A stretch of DNA of 64,000 bases from Pseudomonas paracarnis (GCF_904063055.1 NZ_CAJFCN010000006.1:342453-406452), one strand, 5' to 3'; positions 9,334 to 18,668 are shown, counted from the stretch's first letter. Notes: a model not told the origin generated them from the letters alone. Translations and numbers: made by a program.

Positions 9334-10866
9334 ATGCGCTCTCTGACCCTGCACCTGAAAATCCTGATCACCTTGCTGGTGGTGCTGGGCATTTCGGTCA
9401 CCGCCTATCAGATCTTCGTGCTGGGAATTCCCGTCACCGAAGATGCCACCGACGACTTGTGGAACATCGACGCCAAGGTCGAGTTCGTCGCCAACCCGAA
9501 AGACCCGGTCAAGATCCAGATGTTCGTGCCGCCCTTGAGCCGCGACTTCGTCAGCCTCAATGAGAGCTTTATCTCGAACAACTACGGGGTGAGCGTCAAC
9601 CGCATCGACGGCAACCGCAAGGTCACCTGGTCGGCGCGCCGGGCCAAGGGCAACCAGACCCTCTATTACCGCCTGGTGCTGACCAAGCGCTACAGCGGCG
9701 AAAAGATCAAGATCAAAGGCCCGACCTTCCGCGACAGCATCGCCGTGGAAGGCCCGGAAAAGATCGCCGCCGAAGCCTTGCTGGCCCCGATCCGCCAGCA
9801 CTCGGCCGACGTCGAAACCTTTATCAGTGAAGCCATCAAGCGCACCAACAACCTCAACGACGACAATGTGAAGTTGCTGCTGGCCGGCGACCCCTCGACG
9901 CCGCACAAAGCCAAGATCGTCGAACTGCTGCTGTCCATCGCCCACGTGCCGGTAGAGAAAGTCCACACCATCCGCCTGGTGGCCGACCAGCCGCAAACCC
10001 CGGAACTGTGGCTGCGCAGTTTCAACGGCAACGACTGGCTGTACTTCAACCCGGAAACTGGCGAACAGGGCCTGCCCGCCGACCGCCTGCTATGGTGGAC
10101 CGGCGATGAAAACCTGATCACCGTCGATGGCGGCAAGAAAGCCATGGTGACCTTCAGCCTGAACAACAGCGAGATGAATGCCATCCGCCTGGCCAAGCTG
10201 ACGGACGAAAACACCGACGCCAACTTCCTCGAATACTCGCTGTACGGCCTGCCGCTGCAAACCCAGCAGACCTTCATGATCATGGTGATGATCCCGATAG
10301 GCGTGCTGGTGATTCTGATCCTGCGCAACCTGATCGGCCTGCAAACCCTGGGTACCTTCACACCGGTGCTGATCGCCCTGGCGTTCCGCGAGACGCAACT
10401 GGGCTTCGGGATTGTGCTGTTCACAATTATCACAGCACTGGGGTTATCACTCAGGTCCTACCTGGAACACTTGAAACTGCAGATGTTGCCGAGGCTGTCG
10501 GTGGTGCTGACCTTTGTGGTGGTGCTGATTGCCGCCATCAGCCTGTTCAGCCACAAGCTGGGGCTGGAACGCGGCTTGTCGGTGGCGCTGTTCCCGATGG
10601 TGATCCTGACCATGACCATCGAACGCCTCTCGATTACCTGGGAGGAGCGTGGCGCCAACCATGCGCTGAAAGTGGCGATTGGCACCCTGTTCGCTGCGTC
10701 CCTGGCGCACCTGATCATGAGCGTGCCGGAGTTGGTCTACTTCGTGTTCACCTTCCCGGCGATCCTGTTGATCCTGGTGGGCTTCATGCTGGCCATGGGT
10801 CGCTACCGCGGCTATCGCCTCACCGAGCTGGTGCGTTTCAAGGCGTTCCTGAAGGCTGACTCTTGA
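9334..10866 (+). CDS. Inactive transglutaminase-family membrane protein
   Basis: A 510-residue protein with an N-terminal anchor (residues 7-27), a large soluble region of about 290 residues holding a degenerate transglutaminase-like domain, and about seven C-terminal membrane helices from residue 310. No Cys-His-Asp triad is evident in the soluble part, in keeping with the 'inactive transglutaminase' name. It lies between the retropepsin-like protease and the ATP-grasp gene, and its TGA overlaps the next ATG (TGATG), so it is a coupled operon member. Confidence 0.82.
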   Translation: MRSLTLHLKILITLLVVLGISVTAYQIFVLGIPVTEDATDDLWNIDAKVEFVANPKDPVKIQMFVPPLSRDFVSLNESFISNNYGVSVNRIDGNRKVTWSARRAKGNQTLYYRLVLTKRYSGEKIKIKGPTFRDSIAVEGPEKIAAEALLAPIRQHSADVETFISEAIKRTNNLNDDNVKLLLAGDPSTPHKAKIVELLLSIAHVPVEKVHTIRLVADQPQTPELWLRSFNGNDWLYFNPETGEQGLPADRLLWWTGDENLITVDGGKKAMVTFSLNNSEMNAIRLAKLTDENTDANFLEYSLYGLPLQTQQTFMIMVMIPIGVLVILILRNLIGLQTLGTFTPVLIALAFRETQLGFGIVLFTIITALGLSLRSYLEHLKLQMLPRLSVVLTFVVVLIAAISLFSHKLGLERGLSVALFPMVILTMTIERLSITWEERGANHALKVAIGTLFAASLAHLIMSVPELVYFVFTFPAILLILVGFMLAMGRYRGYRLTELVRFKAFLKADS

Positions 10867-11852
10867 TGTTCGGCTTCTGGAAGACCTGGAAGGCCCTGGA
10901 AGCGCGGGGGATCATGGGTATTAACCGGCGTAATGCCGACTACGTGCTCAAGTACAACAAGCGCAGCCTGTACCCGATAGTGGATGACAAGATCATTACC
11001 AAGGAACGGGCGCTGGCCGCCGGTATCCATGTACCGGAAATGTACGGGGTGATCTCCACCGAAAAGGAAATCGACAAGCTCGACGAGATCATCGGCGGGC
11101 GCAGCGACTTCGTGATCAAGCCCGCCCAGGGCGCCGGTGGCGACGGCATCCTGGTGGTTGCAGACCGTTTTGAAGGGCGCTATCGCACGGTGTCCGGCAA
11201 GATCATCAGCCATGAAGAGATCGAGCACCAGATTTCCAGCATCCTCACCGGCCTGTACTCCCTCGGCGGCCACCGCGACCGCGCGTTGATCGAGTACCGC
11301 GTGGTGCCCGACCAGATCTTCAAGAGCATCAGCTATGAAGGCGTGCCGGACATCCGCATCATCGTGCTGATGGGTTACCCGGTGATGGCGATGCTGCGCT
11401 TGCCCACCCGCCAGTCCGGCGGCAAGGCCAACCTGCACCAGGGCGCGATCGGCGTGGGTGTAGACCTGGCCACCGGCCTGACCCTGCGCGGCACCTGGCT
11501 GAACAACATCATCACCAAGCACCCCGACACCACCAACGCGGTGGATGGCGTGCAACTGCCCAACTGGGACGGTTTCATGAAACTCGCAGCCGGCTGCTAT
11601 GAGCTGTGCGGGCTGGGTTATATCGGCGTGGACATGGTGCTGGACCAGGAAAAAGGCCCGCTGATCCTTGAGCTGAACGCACGGCCAGGGCTGAACATCC
11701 AGATTGCCAACGACTGCGGCTTGACCTTGCGCACCCATGCGGTGGAGGCGCGGCTGGAAGAACTCAAGGCGGCCGGGGTGACAGAAACCCCAGAAGAACG
11801 GGTGAAGTTCGTGCAGGAGATGTTCGGGCATATTCCGCCGGTTGAAGGTTAA
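10866..11852 (+). CDS. Alpha-L-glutamate ligase-like ATP-grasp protein
   Basis: A 328-residue RimK-like ATP-grasp enzyme. The nucleotide-binding lysine and glycine loop are seen in FVIKPAQGAGGDG, and the metal-binding LELNARPGLN motif near residue 275 closes the active site. The ATG at 10866 overlaps the preceding stop and is preferred to the in-frame TTG one codon before it. As third gene of the retropepsin/transglutaminase operon it probably ligates an amino acid to an unidentified acceptor. Confidence 0.87.
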   Translation: MFGFWKTWKALEARGIMGINRRNADYVLKYNKRSLYPIVDDKIITKERALAAGIHVPEMYGVISTEKEIDKLDEIIGGRSDFVIKPAQGAGGDGILVVADRFEGRYRTVSGKIISHEEIEHQISSILTGLYSLGGHRDRALIEYRVVPDQIFKSISYEGVPDIRIIVLMGYPVMAMLRLPTRQSGGKANLHQGAIGVGVDLATGLTLRGTWLNNIITKHPDTTNAVDGVQLPNWDGFMKLAAGCYELCGLGYIGVDMVLDQEKGPLILELNARPGLNIQIANDCGLTLRTHAVEARLEELKAAGVTETPEERVKFVQEMFGHIPPVEG

Positions 11853-11857
11853 GCAGC

Positions 11858-11911
11858 GCATCGCAGGCAAGCCCGGGCTCGCTAGGTGGGAGCTGGCTTG
11901 CCTGCGATAGC
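11858..11911. repeat. Compact REP inverted pair
   Basis: GCATCGCAGGCAAGCC and GGCTTGCCTGCGATAG face each other across a short spacer, just after the ATP-grasp gene. They could act as a terminator-like hairpin. Confidence 0.75.
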
Positions 11912-12038
11912 TTTCTGACAAGCCATCCATCCCCCAGGCTATGCCCTCTATCGAGCTATCACCGACATCCCCCCTAGGAGCAAGTCCTACAGAGGACTAC
12001 AATCCCCTCCCCCACGCCACTGGCTGATTCACCCTCGC

Positions 12039-13382
12039 ATGTCGACCTGTTCCGTTTACCCCTTACCCTACCGGGCCAACCCCGCCGAGTACTTTGCGGC
12101 TATTCGCCATGCGCCTGGCGCGGTGCTGCTCGACAGCGGCCGCCCGGCTGCCGAGCGGGGGCGCTATGACCTGCTCAGCGCCTGGCCTGAAGCAACCTTG
12201 ACGGTTGGGCCGGATGAAAGCGGCGGCGATTTCCTGCAACGCTTGCGAGAGAACCTGGCGCAGTTGGGTGAGGCCGCCCTGCCTGCTGGGGTTGAATTGC
12301 CCTTTGCCGGCGGTTTGATCGGTTACTTGAGCTATGACTTCGGCCGGCACCTGGAACAGGTTGCACGCCTGGCCGTGGACGACCTGCACCTGCCGGATGC
12401 GCGCCTGGGGTTGTATGCCTGGGCGCTGGTCAGCGATCACCAGGCGCGCACCAGCCAGCTGGTGTTTCACCCGGTGCTGGCCGATAGCGAGCGGCAACGG
12501 CTGATCGCTCTGTTCAGTCATGCAACGGGCAGCGCGCCCACCGCCTTCAAGCTTCAGGGCCCCATGGCGCCGGACCTCAGCCTGGAGGCATATCAGCAGG
12601 CCATCCTGCGTATTCAGGATTACATTCAGGCCGGCGACTGCTACCAGGTCAACTTTACCCAACGCTTTCGCGCACCTTGTAGCGGCGACCCGTGGGCGGC
12701 CTACTGCGCCCTGCGCGAGGCCTGCCCGACACCGTTTTCCGGGTTCCAGAGCCTGCCGGATGACGGCGCGGTGCTGAGCCTGTCGCCGGAACGCTTTGTG
12801 CGCATCAGCGAACGCCAGGTCGAGACTCGCCCGATCAAGGGCACCCGCCCTCGCGGCCTGACGCCAGAAGAGGATGCCGCCAACGCCGCCGAACTGCTGG
12901 CCAGCCCCAAGGACCGCGCAGAAAACCTGATGATCGTCGACCTGCTGCGCAACGACCTTGGCCGCAGTTGCCGTATCGGCTCAGTGAAAGTGCCGGAGCT
13001 GTTCAGCCTGGAAAGCTACCCCAACGTGCACCACTTGGTGAGCAGCGTCACTGGCATATTGGCCGACGACAAAGACGCCCTCGACCTGATCGCCGGCAGC
13101 TTCCCTGGCGGCTCCATCACCGGCGCGCCGAAGATTCGCGCCATGCAGATCATCGACGAGCTTGAACCCACCCGCCGCGGGTTGTATTGCGGCTCGCTGG
13201 TGTACCTGGACGTGCGCGGCGAGATGGACAGTTCCATCGCGATTCGCAGCTTGCTGGTCAAGGATGGGCAGGTGTGTTGCTGGGGTGGCGGCGGGATTGT
13301 GGCGGATTCGCAGTGGCAGGCGGAGTATCAGGAGTCGCTGACGAAGGTGCGGGTGTTGTTACAAACGTTGGAAAACCTGTAG
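12039..13382 (+). CDS. pabB: Aminodeoxychorismate synthase component I PabB
   Basis: A 447-residue chorismate-binding enzyme that forms 4-amino-4-deoxychorismate for folate synthesis with the PabA amidotransferase. The C-terminal half carries the family signatures ETRPIKGTRPRG, NLMIVDLLRNDLGR and GSITGAPKIRAMQIID. The PIKGTRP form is typical of PabB rather than TrpE. The gene stands alone between the ATP-grasp operon and a toxin-antitoxin remnant. Confidence 0.93.
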   Translation: MSTCSVYPLPYRANPAEYFAAIRHAPGAVLLDSGRPAAERGRYDLLSAWPEATLTVGPDESGGDFLQRLRENLAQLGEAALPAGVELPFAGGLIGYLSYDFGRHLEQVARLAVDDLHLPDARLGLYAWALVSDHQARTSQLVFHPVLADSERQRLIALFSHATGSAPTAFKLQGPMAPDLSLEAYQQAILRIQDYIQAGDCYQVNFTQRFRAPCSGDPWAAYCALREACPTPFSGFQSLPDDGAVLSLSPERFVRISERQVETRPIKGTRPRGLTPEEDAANAAELLASPKDRAENLMIVDLLRNDLGRSCRIGSVKVPELFSLESYPNVHHLVSSVTGILADDKDALDLIAGSFPGGSITGAPKIRAMQIIDELEPTRRGLYCGSLVYLDVRGEMDSSIAIRSLLVKDGQVCCWGGGGIVADSQWQAEYQESLTKVRVLLQTLENL

Positions 13383-13584
13383 GGCACAGCCCCTGCCTAG
13401 CGTTCGAGTAGAACGCCATGCGATAGAAAAAGCCTGAATCAGAACCGCTGTGGACGGAATAGACGCTTGCATATAGCGTCCGGATCGACCGTCCACCGCC
13501 ACCTGTGAAGGATCACATGAAGCGACTACCTCCTCGTCTGGAAATATTTCCGAGATTGCCTAACCGCGCAATCGCACCTATGAT

Positions 13585-13599
13585 CTCCCAAAATGGGAG
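13585..13599. promoter_or_regulatory. Inverted repeat before higBA, likely autoregulatory operator
   Basis: CTCCCA-AAA-TGGGAG is a perfect 6-base inverted repeat with a 3-base spacer, directly upstream of the higB start and overlapping its ribosome site (GGGAGG). HigA antitoxins usually bind such sites to repress their own operon. Confidence 0.55.
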
Positions 13600-13608
13600 G
13601 TTGAAGCG

Positions 13609-13912
13609 ATGCGGATAATCGCTCTCTCTACCCTACGAATATTCTGGGAAAGCCATTCAGCTTATAGCGACGCCAGAACACCGCTGGTCGAGTGGTATCG
13701 GCACATGGAAAAGGCCAATTATCCAACACCGCAAGCACTCAAGTGCCGAGCTCAGAACAGCGAGCATTCTTAAGGGCGGCAGGGTCGTGTTCAACGTCGG
13801 CGGCAACAAGTATCGAGTGATCATGGCCATCGACTACCAGCGACAACTAGGGTTTATACGGTTCGTGGGGACCCACGCTCAGTACGACCAGATCAACGCG
13901 GAGACTGCGTGA
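13609..13912 (+). pseudogene. Frameshifted HigB-type mRNA interferase
   Basis: The ATG at 13609 has a strong GGGAGG ribosome site and starts MRIIALSTLRIFWESHSAY, the usual HigB N-terminus. The frame stops at a TAA near 13770. The rest of the toxin (ASILKGGRVVF...RFVGTHAQYDQINAETA) continues in the next frame to the TGA that overlaps higA. One extra base near 13744, in the AAGTGCCGAG stretch, explains the shift. The toxin is probably dead unless the base is a sequencing error. Confidence 0.82.
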
Positions 13913-14268
13913 TGAACATCAAACCTATTCACTCCCAGGAAGAACTGACTGCGGCACTCGTACGAGTCGAGCAGATATGGGGAGCACTACCCGGCTCGCC
14001 TGAAGGTGATGAGCTGGAAATCCTGGCAATCCTCATCGAGAAGTACGAAGCCGAGCATTACCCCATGCCCCCTTCGGATCCGGTAGAGGCTATCAAGTTT
14101 CGCATGGAGCAATTGGGCATGACCGCCCGCGATCTGGAGCCGTTTATCGGCACCAGTGGGCGGGTGTCAGAGGTGCTGAACCACAAGCGCAAGCTGAGCC
14201 TGGCGATGATCAAACGCCTGCATGAAGGCTTGCGTATTCCTTATGAGCGCTTGCTGGCCGAGGGTTAG
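13912..14268 (+). CDS. higA: HigA-family antitoxin
   Basis: A 118-residue HTH protein. The C-terminal half is an Xre-type helix-turn-helix (MTARDLEPFIGTSGRVSEVLN), and the N-terminal PPSDPVEAIKFRMEQ segment is typical of HigA. The ATG overlaps the toxin stop (TGATG), the standard toxin-first HigBA order. With higB frameshifted it is now an orphan antitoxin and may persist as a DNA-binding regulator or anti-addiction factor. Confidence 0.85.
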   Translation: MNIKPIHSQEELTAALVRVEQIWGALPGSPEGDELEILAILIEKYEAEHYPMPPSDPVEAIKFRMEQLGMTARDLEPFIGTSGRVSEVLNHKRKLSLAMIKRLHEGLRIPYERLLAEG

Positions 14269-14347
14269 GCGGTGACGGAGCCGATGCCGTCGCGGGCAAC
14301 CCCGGCTCCCTCAGTTGACCGCGTCGTTTGACGTTACAGGGTCGAAG

Positions 14348-14371
14348 GTGGGAGCTGGCTTGCCTGCGATG
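14348..14371. repeat. Single REP unit
   Basis: One copy of GTGGGAGCTGGCTTGCCTGC between higA and thrH, with no inverted partner close by. Confidence 0.7.
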
Positions 14372-14395
14372 GGGCAATCAGCCGCGCCGCATAAC

Positions 14396-15013
14396 TTACA
14401 GGCTCAACTGCCGATTCGACGCCTTGATAAACTCTTTTTTCAAGTCTTCAAACGTATGCACCGCCGGGAACTGCGGGAATTCGCGAATCACATTGTCCGG
14501 CGCATGGAACAGAATCCCACGGTCAGCTTCACCCAGCATGCTGGTGTCATTGTAGGAATCACCGGCAGCGATCACGCGGTAGTAGAGGGTCTTGAATGCC
14601 AGCACTGATTGGCGCTTGGGGTCTTTCTGGCGCAGTTGGTAGCTGACCACCCGGTCGTTTTCATCGGTGATCAAGCGGTGGCAAAGCAAGGTCGGGAACC
14701 CCAGCTGACGCATCAGCGGCTGGGAGAACTCGTAGAAGGTGTCGGACAGGATCACCACCTGAAAGCGCTCGCGCAGCCAGTTGACGAACTCGATCGCGCC
14801 GTCCAGCGGCTTGAGTGTGGCGATCACGGCCTGGATATCGGCCAACTTGAGCCCATGCTCGTCGAGGATACGCAGGCGCTGTTGCATCAGCACGTCGTAG
14901 TCGGGGATGTCACGGGTGGTGGCCCGCAGGGACTCAATGCCGGTTTTCTCGGCAAAGGCGATCCAGATTTCCGGAACCAGTACCCCTTCCAGGTCAAGGC
15001 AGGCAATTTCCAC
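14396..15013 (-). CDS. thrH: Bifunctional phosphoserine phosphatase/homoserine phosphotransferase ThrH
   Basis: A 205-residue HAD-superfamily enzyme. The N-terminal motif I is LDLEGVLVPE (Asp-x-Glu, characteristic of ThrH), with VILSDTFYEF (motif II) and AAGDSYNDTSML (motif III). Known ThrH proteins hydrolyse phosphoserine and can transfer the phosphate to homoserine. It is transcribed divergently from cysH, a common Pseudomonas arrangement. Confidence 0.93.
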   Translation of the reverse strand: MEIACLDLEGVLVPEIWIAFAEKTGIESLRATTRDIPDYDVLMQQRLRILDEHGLKLADIQAVIATLKPLDGAIEFVNWLRERFQVVILSDTFYEFSQPLMRQLGFPTLLCHRLITDENDRVVSYQLRQKDPKRQSVLAFKTLYYRVIAAGDSYNDTSMLGEADRGILFHAPDNVIREFPQFPAVHTFEDLKKEFIKASNRQLSL

Positions 15014-15164
15014 ACGACACTCCTATTAGATGTTGTTAGTTGAGCGAGCAAAAGGACTGCCGAACTCTAGCGACTCAAGCCAGCCGCCGCAACGCGGGAC
15101 AGTTTTTGATACCATCGCCCTCCTAGAGAGCGCTCAGCGCCACTGACCTGTAGGAACCGTCCTG

Positions 15165-15899
15165 ATGAACCAAGCCTTCGACGTCGTTGAACTCGCCACG
15201 ACTTATGCCAACAAGTCTGCCCAGGACATTCTCAAGCTGGCGTTCAGCCAGTTCGGCGATGACCTGTGGATTTCCTTCAGCGGTGCCGAGGATGTGGTGC
15301 TGGTGGACATGGCCTGGAAGCTGAACAAGAACGTCAAGGTGTTCAGCCTCGACACCGGCCGCCTGCATCCGGAGACCTACCGGTTTATCGAGCAGGTGCG
15401 TGAGTTCTACAAGATCGACATCGAGCTGATCTCGCCAGACCCGAGCAAGCTGGAGCCCTTCGTCAAAGAGAAAGGCCTGTTCAGCTTCTATAAGGACGGC
15501 CATGGCGAATGCTGCGGCATCCGCAAGATCGAACCGCTGCGCCGCAAACTCGCAGGTGTCAGCGCCTGGGCCACCGGCCAGCGCCGCGACCAGAGCCCCG
15601 GCACTCGCAGCCAGGTGGCGGCGCTGGAAATCGACACGGCGTTCTCCACGCCGGAACGCACCCTGTACAAGTTCAACCCGCTGGCGCAGATGACCAGCGA
15701 AGAGGTGTGGGGCTACATCCGCATGCTGGAGCTGCCGTACAACAGCCTGCATGAGCGCGGCTTCATCAGCATCGGCTGCGAGCCCTGCACCCGGCCGGTA
15801 CTGCCCCGCCAGCATGAGCGCGAAGGCCGCTGGTGGTGGGAAGAAGCCACGCAGAAGGAATGCGGGCTGCATGCGGGGAATATCATCAGCAAGGCTTGA
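15165..15899 (+). CDS. cysH: Adenylyl-sulfate (APS) reductase CysH
   Basis: A 244-residue assimilatory sulfonucleotide reductase that reduces APS to sulfite with thioredoxin. The paired cysteines GECCGIRK and CEPC (FISIGCEPCTRP) are the [4Fe-4S] ligands that mark the APS-type enzyme. The redox-active Cys lies in the C-terminal KECGLHAG tail. The ATG is preceded by TAGGAACC. Part of cysteine biosynthesis. Confidence 0.94.
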   Translation: MNQAFDVVELATTYANKSAQDILKLAFSQFGDDLWISFSGAEDVVLVDMAWKLNKNVKVFSLDTGRLHPETYRFIEQVREFYKIDIELISPDPSKLEPFVKEKGLFSFYKDGHGECCGIRKIEPLRRKLAGVSAWATGQRRDQSPGTRSQVAALEIDTAFSTPERTLYKFNPLAQMTSEEVWGYIRMLELPYNSLHERGFISIGCEPCTRPVLPRQHEREGRWWWEEATQKECGLHAGNIISKA

Positions 15900-15918
15900 G
15901 CCTCTCATGCCACCGCCT

Positions 15919-15948
15919 CTGTAGGAGCGAACTTGCTCGCTCCTACAG
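15919..15948. terminator. Palindrome after cysH
   Basis: CTGTAGGAGCGA-ACT-TGCTCGCTCCTACAG style inverted repeat of about 30 bases lies 20 bases after the cysH stop. It has no T-run on the plus strand. It resembles a third kind of short dispersed palindrome and could serve as a transcript end. Confidence 0.5.
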
Positions 15949-16316
15949 AAAGCGAGATTTCCTTTCGGCCGGGTAAATCTTGTACACAACCTTGTAACCA
16001 TAAGTGCCATTTTTGTGTGCAACTTAATATACAACGCACCAAAACGTAACATCTCTCTGCGCCAATGGCGCCGTCTATAAATAGCCCTCCAATTAACAAA
16101 AAAATAAATACCTGTTCAAACGGTCAACTTATAGTGTCCGTGATTCAGTGAGTTATTCTCAACCTATATAAAAACGAAATTAGCCAAGATTTTCATATAT
16201 CGAGAATTGGCACGCATATGGCTTAGGCAGAAGTGCGCTTTGTATACAATCAATACAAAACCTACATACACTTTGCCATCCGCCGCTTTGCTGCAGATGC
16301 GCTGGAGCCTGCCGGA
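15949..16316 (+). promoter_or_regulatory. AT-rich upstream region of the permease with repeated TTGTRYACAA sites
   Basis: This gene-free stretch is AT-rich compared with its flanks. It holds TTGTACACAA (15980-15989) and TTGTATACAA (16240-16249), both near-perfect palindromes of the GntR-operator type. A third imperfect TTGTGTGCAA lies at 16013-16022. They flank the likely promoter region of the permease/racemase operon. The regulator is not evident nearby. Confidence 0.45.
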
Positions 16317-17846
16317 ATGCGTACAAGTCTCTCGAACACCCTCGCACTGGATCTGCCCTCCTCCCCGTTAAACCCTGCGGCCGCCGGCCCCGGCCCGCTG
16401 GTACTCAGCCCGCGCCTGCACAACAAGGACCTGGCGCCCACCAAGGTCGAAGGCCGACGCTGGGGGCGCTATAGCATCTTCGCGTTGTGGACCAATGACG
16501 TGCACAACATCGCCAACTACTCATTCGCCATCGGCCTCTATGCATTAGGCCTGGGCGGCTGGCAAATATTGCTGTCCCTGGGGATCGGCGCGGCGCTGGT
16601 GTACTTCTTTATGAACTTGTCGGGCTACATGGGGCAGAAGACCGGTGTGCCGTTTCCGGTTATCAGCCGTATCAGCTTCGGCATTCATGGGGCGCAGATT
16701 CCGGCGTTGATTCGGGCGGTAATTGCGATTGCCTGGTTTGGGATCCAGACCTACCTGGCCTCGGTAGTTTTCCGCGTGCTGCTGACCGCCATTCATCCAG
16801 GCTTTGCCGATTATGACCACGACTCGATTCTGGGGCTGTCGACCCTGGGTTGGGCGTGCTTTGTGGCGATCTGGCTGGTGCAGTTGGTGATCCTCGCCTA
16901 TGGCATGGAAATGGTACGTCGCTATGAAGGCTTCGCCGGGCCGGTGATTCTGCTGACCGTGGCCGCACTGGCCGGCTGGATGTACTTCCAGGCGAACGGG
17001 CAAATTGCCTGGTCGATCCGCGAGCCCCTGAGTGGCGGCGAGATGTGGCGCAATATCTTTGCCGGCGGCGCGCTGTGGCTGGCCATCTACGGCACCTTGA
17101 TCCTCAACTTCTGCGACTTCGCCCGTTCCTCACCCTGCCGCAGGACTATCCAGGTCGGCAACTTCTGGGGCCTGCCGGTGAATATCCTGGTGTTCGCCGC
17201 CATCACCGTGCTGCTGTGCGGCGGGCAGTTCCAGCTCAATGGCCGCGTGATCGAAAGCCCGACCGAAATCATCGCGGCGATCCCCAACACCTTCTTTCTC
17301 GTGCTCGGCTGCCTGGCCTTCCTGATCGTCACCGTGGCGGTGAACATCATGGCCAACTTCGTCGCCCCGGCCTTTGTATTAAGCAACCTGGCGCCCAAGT
17401 ACCTGAACTTTCGCCGCGCCGGACTGATCAGCGCCTTCGTTGCCGTGCTGATCCTGCCGTGGAACCTCTATAACAGCCCACTGGTGATCGTGTATTTTCT
17501 CTCTGGCCTCGGCGCGCTGCTGGGGCCGTTGTACGGGGTGATCATGGTCGATTACTGGCTGATCCGTAAAAGCCAGGTGGATGTGCCGCAGCTGTACAGC
17601 GAAGACCCCCAAGGCATTTATTACTACAGCCGGGGGGTGAATATGCGTGCGGTGGCGGCGTTCATTCCGGCGGCGGTGATCGCCATCCTGCTGGCGCTGT
17701 TGCCGGGGTTTGCCAGCGTCTCGCCGTTTTCCTGGTTGTTTGGCGCCGGCATTGCAGGGTTGCTGTACCTGCTGATTGCCAAGCGTCAACCGCACTACGC
17801 CGATGTCAGCGGCGAAAGCATTGCCGTCGATAACGTCAGTCATTAA
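16317..17846 (+). CDS. NCS1-family nucleobase/hydantoin/allantoin:cation symporter
   Basis: A 509-residue inner-membrane transporter of the NCS1 family with about 12 hydrophobic segments. Typical NCS1 features include the N-terminal WTNDVHNIANYSF segment in the first helix and GVPFPVISRISFG in the third. The ATG at 16317 (MRTSLSNTLALD) is chosen over an upstream GTG, because the upstream part overlaps an operator-like palindrome and lacks family character. It lies 13 bases before a hydantoin/Asp-Glu racemase gene, so the substrate is probably a hydantoin or allantoin-like ureide. Confidence 0.88.
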   Translation: MRTSLSNTLALDLPSSPLNPAAAGPGPLVLSPRLHNKDLAPTKVEGRRWGRYSIFALWTNDVHNIANYSFAIGLYALGLGGWQILLSLGIGAALVYFFMNLSGYMGQKTGVPFPVISRISFGIHGAQIPALIRAVIAIAWFGIQTYLASVVFRVLLTAIHPGFADYDHDSILGLSTLGWACFVAIWLVQLVILAYGMEMVRRYEGFAGPVILLTVAALAGWMYFQANGQIAWSIREPLSGGEMWRNIFAGGALWLAIYGTLILNFCDFARSSPCRRTIQVGNFWGLPVNILVFAAITVLLCGGQFQLNGRVIESPTEIIAAIPNTFFLVLGCLAFLIVTVAVNIMANFVAPAFVLSNLAPKYLNFRRAGLISAFVAVLILPWNLYNSPLVIVYFLSGLGALLGPLYGVIMVDYWLIRKSQVDVPQLYSEDPQGIYYYSRGVNMRAVAAFIPAAVIAILLALLPGFASVSPFSWLFGAGIAGLLYLLIAKRQPHYADVSGESIAVDNVSH

Positions 17847-17859
17847 ACAAGGACTTTCC

Positions 17860-18588
17860 ATGCGTATCCTCGTGGTCAACGTCAACACCACCGAATCCAT
17901 TACCGACACCATTGCCCAGCAAGCACGGGCCGTGGCTTCACCGGGCACCGAGATTGTCGGGCTCACCCCGTACTTCGGCGCAGAATCGGTGGAAGGCAAT
18001 TTTGAAAGCTATCTGGCAGCCATCGCCGTGATGGATCGGGTAATGGCCTACGACCAGCCCTTTGATGCGGTGATCCAGGCCGGCTATGGCGAACATGGCC
18101 GTGAAGGCCTGCAGGAACTGCTCAATGTGCCGGTGGTGGATATCACCGAAGCGGCGGCCAGCACCGCGATGTTCCTGGGGCACGCCTACTCGGTGGTGAC
18201 CACCCTGGACCGCACTGTGCCGCTGATTGAAGACCGGCTGAAACTCGCCGGCCTCTACCAGCGCTGTGCTTCGGTGCGCGCCAGCGGCATGGCGGTGCTG
18301 GAACTGGAAGAAGACCCGCTGGGCGCCACGGAGGCCATCGTGCGCCAGGCCGAACTGGCCATCCGCGACGACAAGGCCGAGGTGATCTGCCTGGGCTGCG
18401 GCGGCATGGCCGGGCTGGATGAGCAGATCCGCCAGCGCACCGGGGTGCCAGTGGTGGACGGAGTGACGGCGGCGGTGATGGTGGCCGAGTCGTTGGTGCG
18501 GTTGGGGTTGTCGACCTCGAAGATCAGGACGTATGCGGCGCCGCGGCCGAAGAAAGTCATTGGATGGCCGGGCAAGTTCGGGCGGTAG
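17860..18588 (+). CDS. Asp/Glu/hydantoin racemase family protein
   Basis: A 242-residue two-Cys racemase. Cysteines in the expected regions are the CLGCGGM motif near residue 188 and the N-terminal VNVNTTES segment. The first catalytic cysteine position near residue 75-80 reads GYGEHG, without an obvious Cys, as is common in hydantoin/allantoin racemases. The ATG follows AAGGAC. Probably an allantoin or hydantoin racemase working with the preceding permease. Exact substrate is inferred from context. Confidence 0.82.
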   Translation: MRILVVNVNTTESITDTIAQQARAVASPGTEIVGLTPYFGAESVEGNFESYLAAIAVMDRVMAYDQPFDAVIQAGYGEHGREGLQELLNVPVVDITEAAASTAMFLGHAYSVVTTLDRTVPLIEDRLKLAGLYQRCASVRASGMAVLELEEDPLGATEAIVRQAELAIRDDKAEVICLGCGGMAGLDEQIRQRTGVPVVDGVTAAVMVAESLVRLGLSTSKIRTYAAPRPKKVIGWPGKFGR

Positions 18589-18601
18589 ACCGATGCGCCT
18601 G

Positions 18602-18668
18602 CATCGCGGGCAAGCCCGACTCCCACATTGGATTGCGATCACTGTGGGAGCCGGGCTTGCCCGCGATG
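18602..18668. repeat. REP inverted pair
   Basis: CATCGCGGGCAAGCCCGACT and GTGGGAGCCGGGCTTGCCCG face each other between the convergent racemase and LysR genes. This is the 'GGGCTTGCCCGCGA' variant of the REP unit. Confidence 0.85.
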
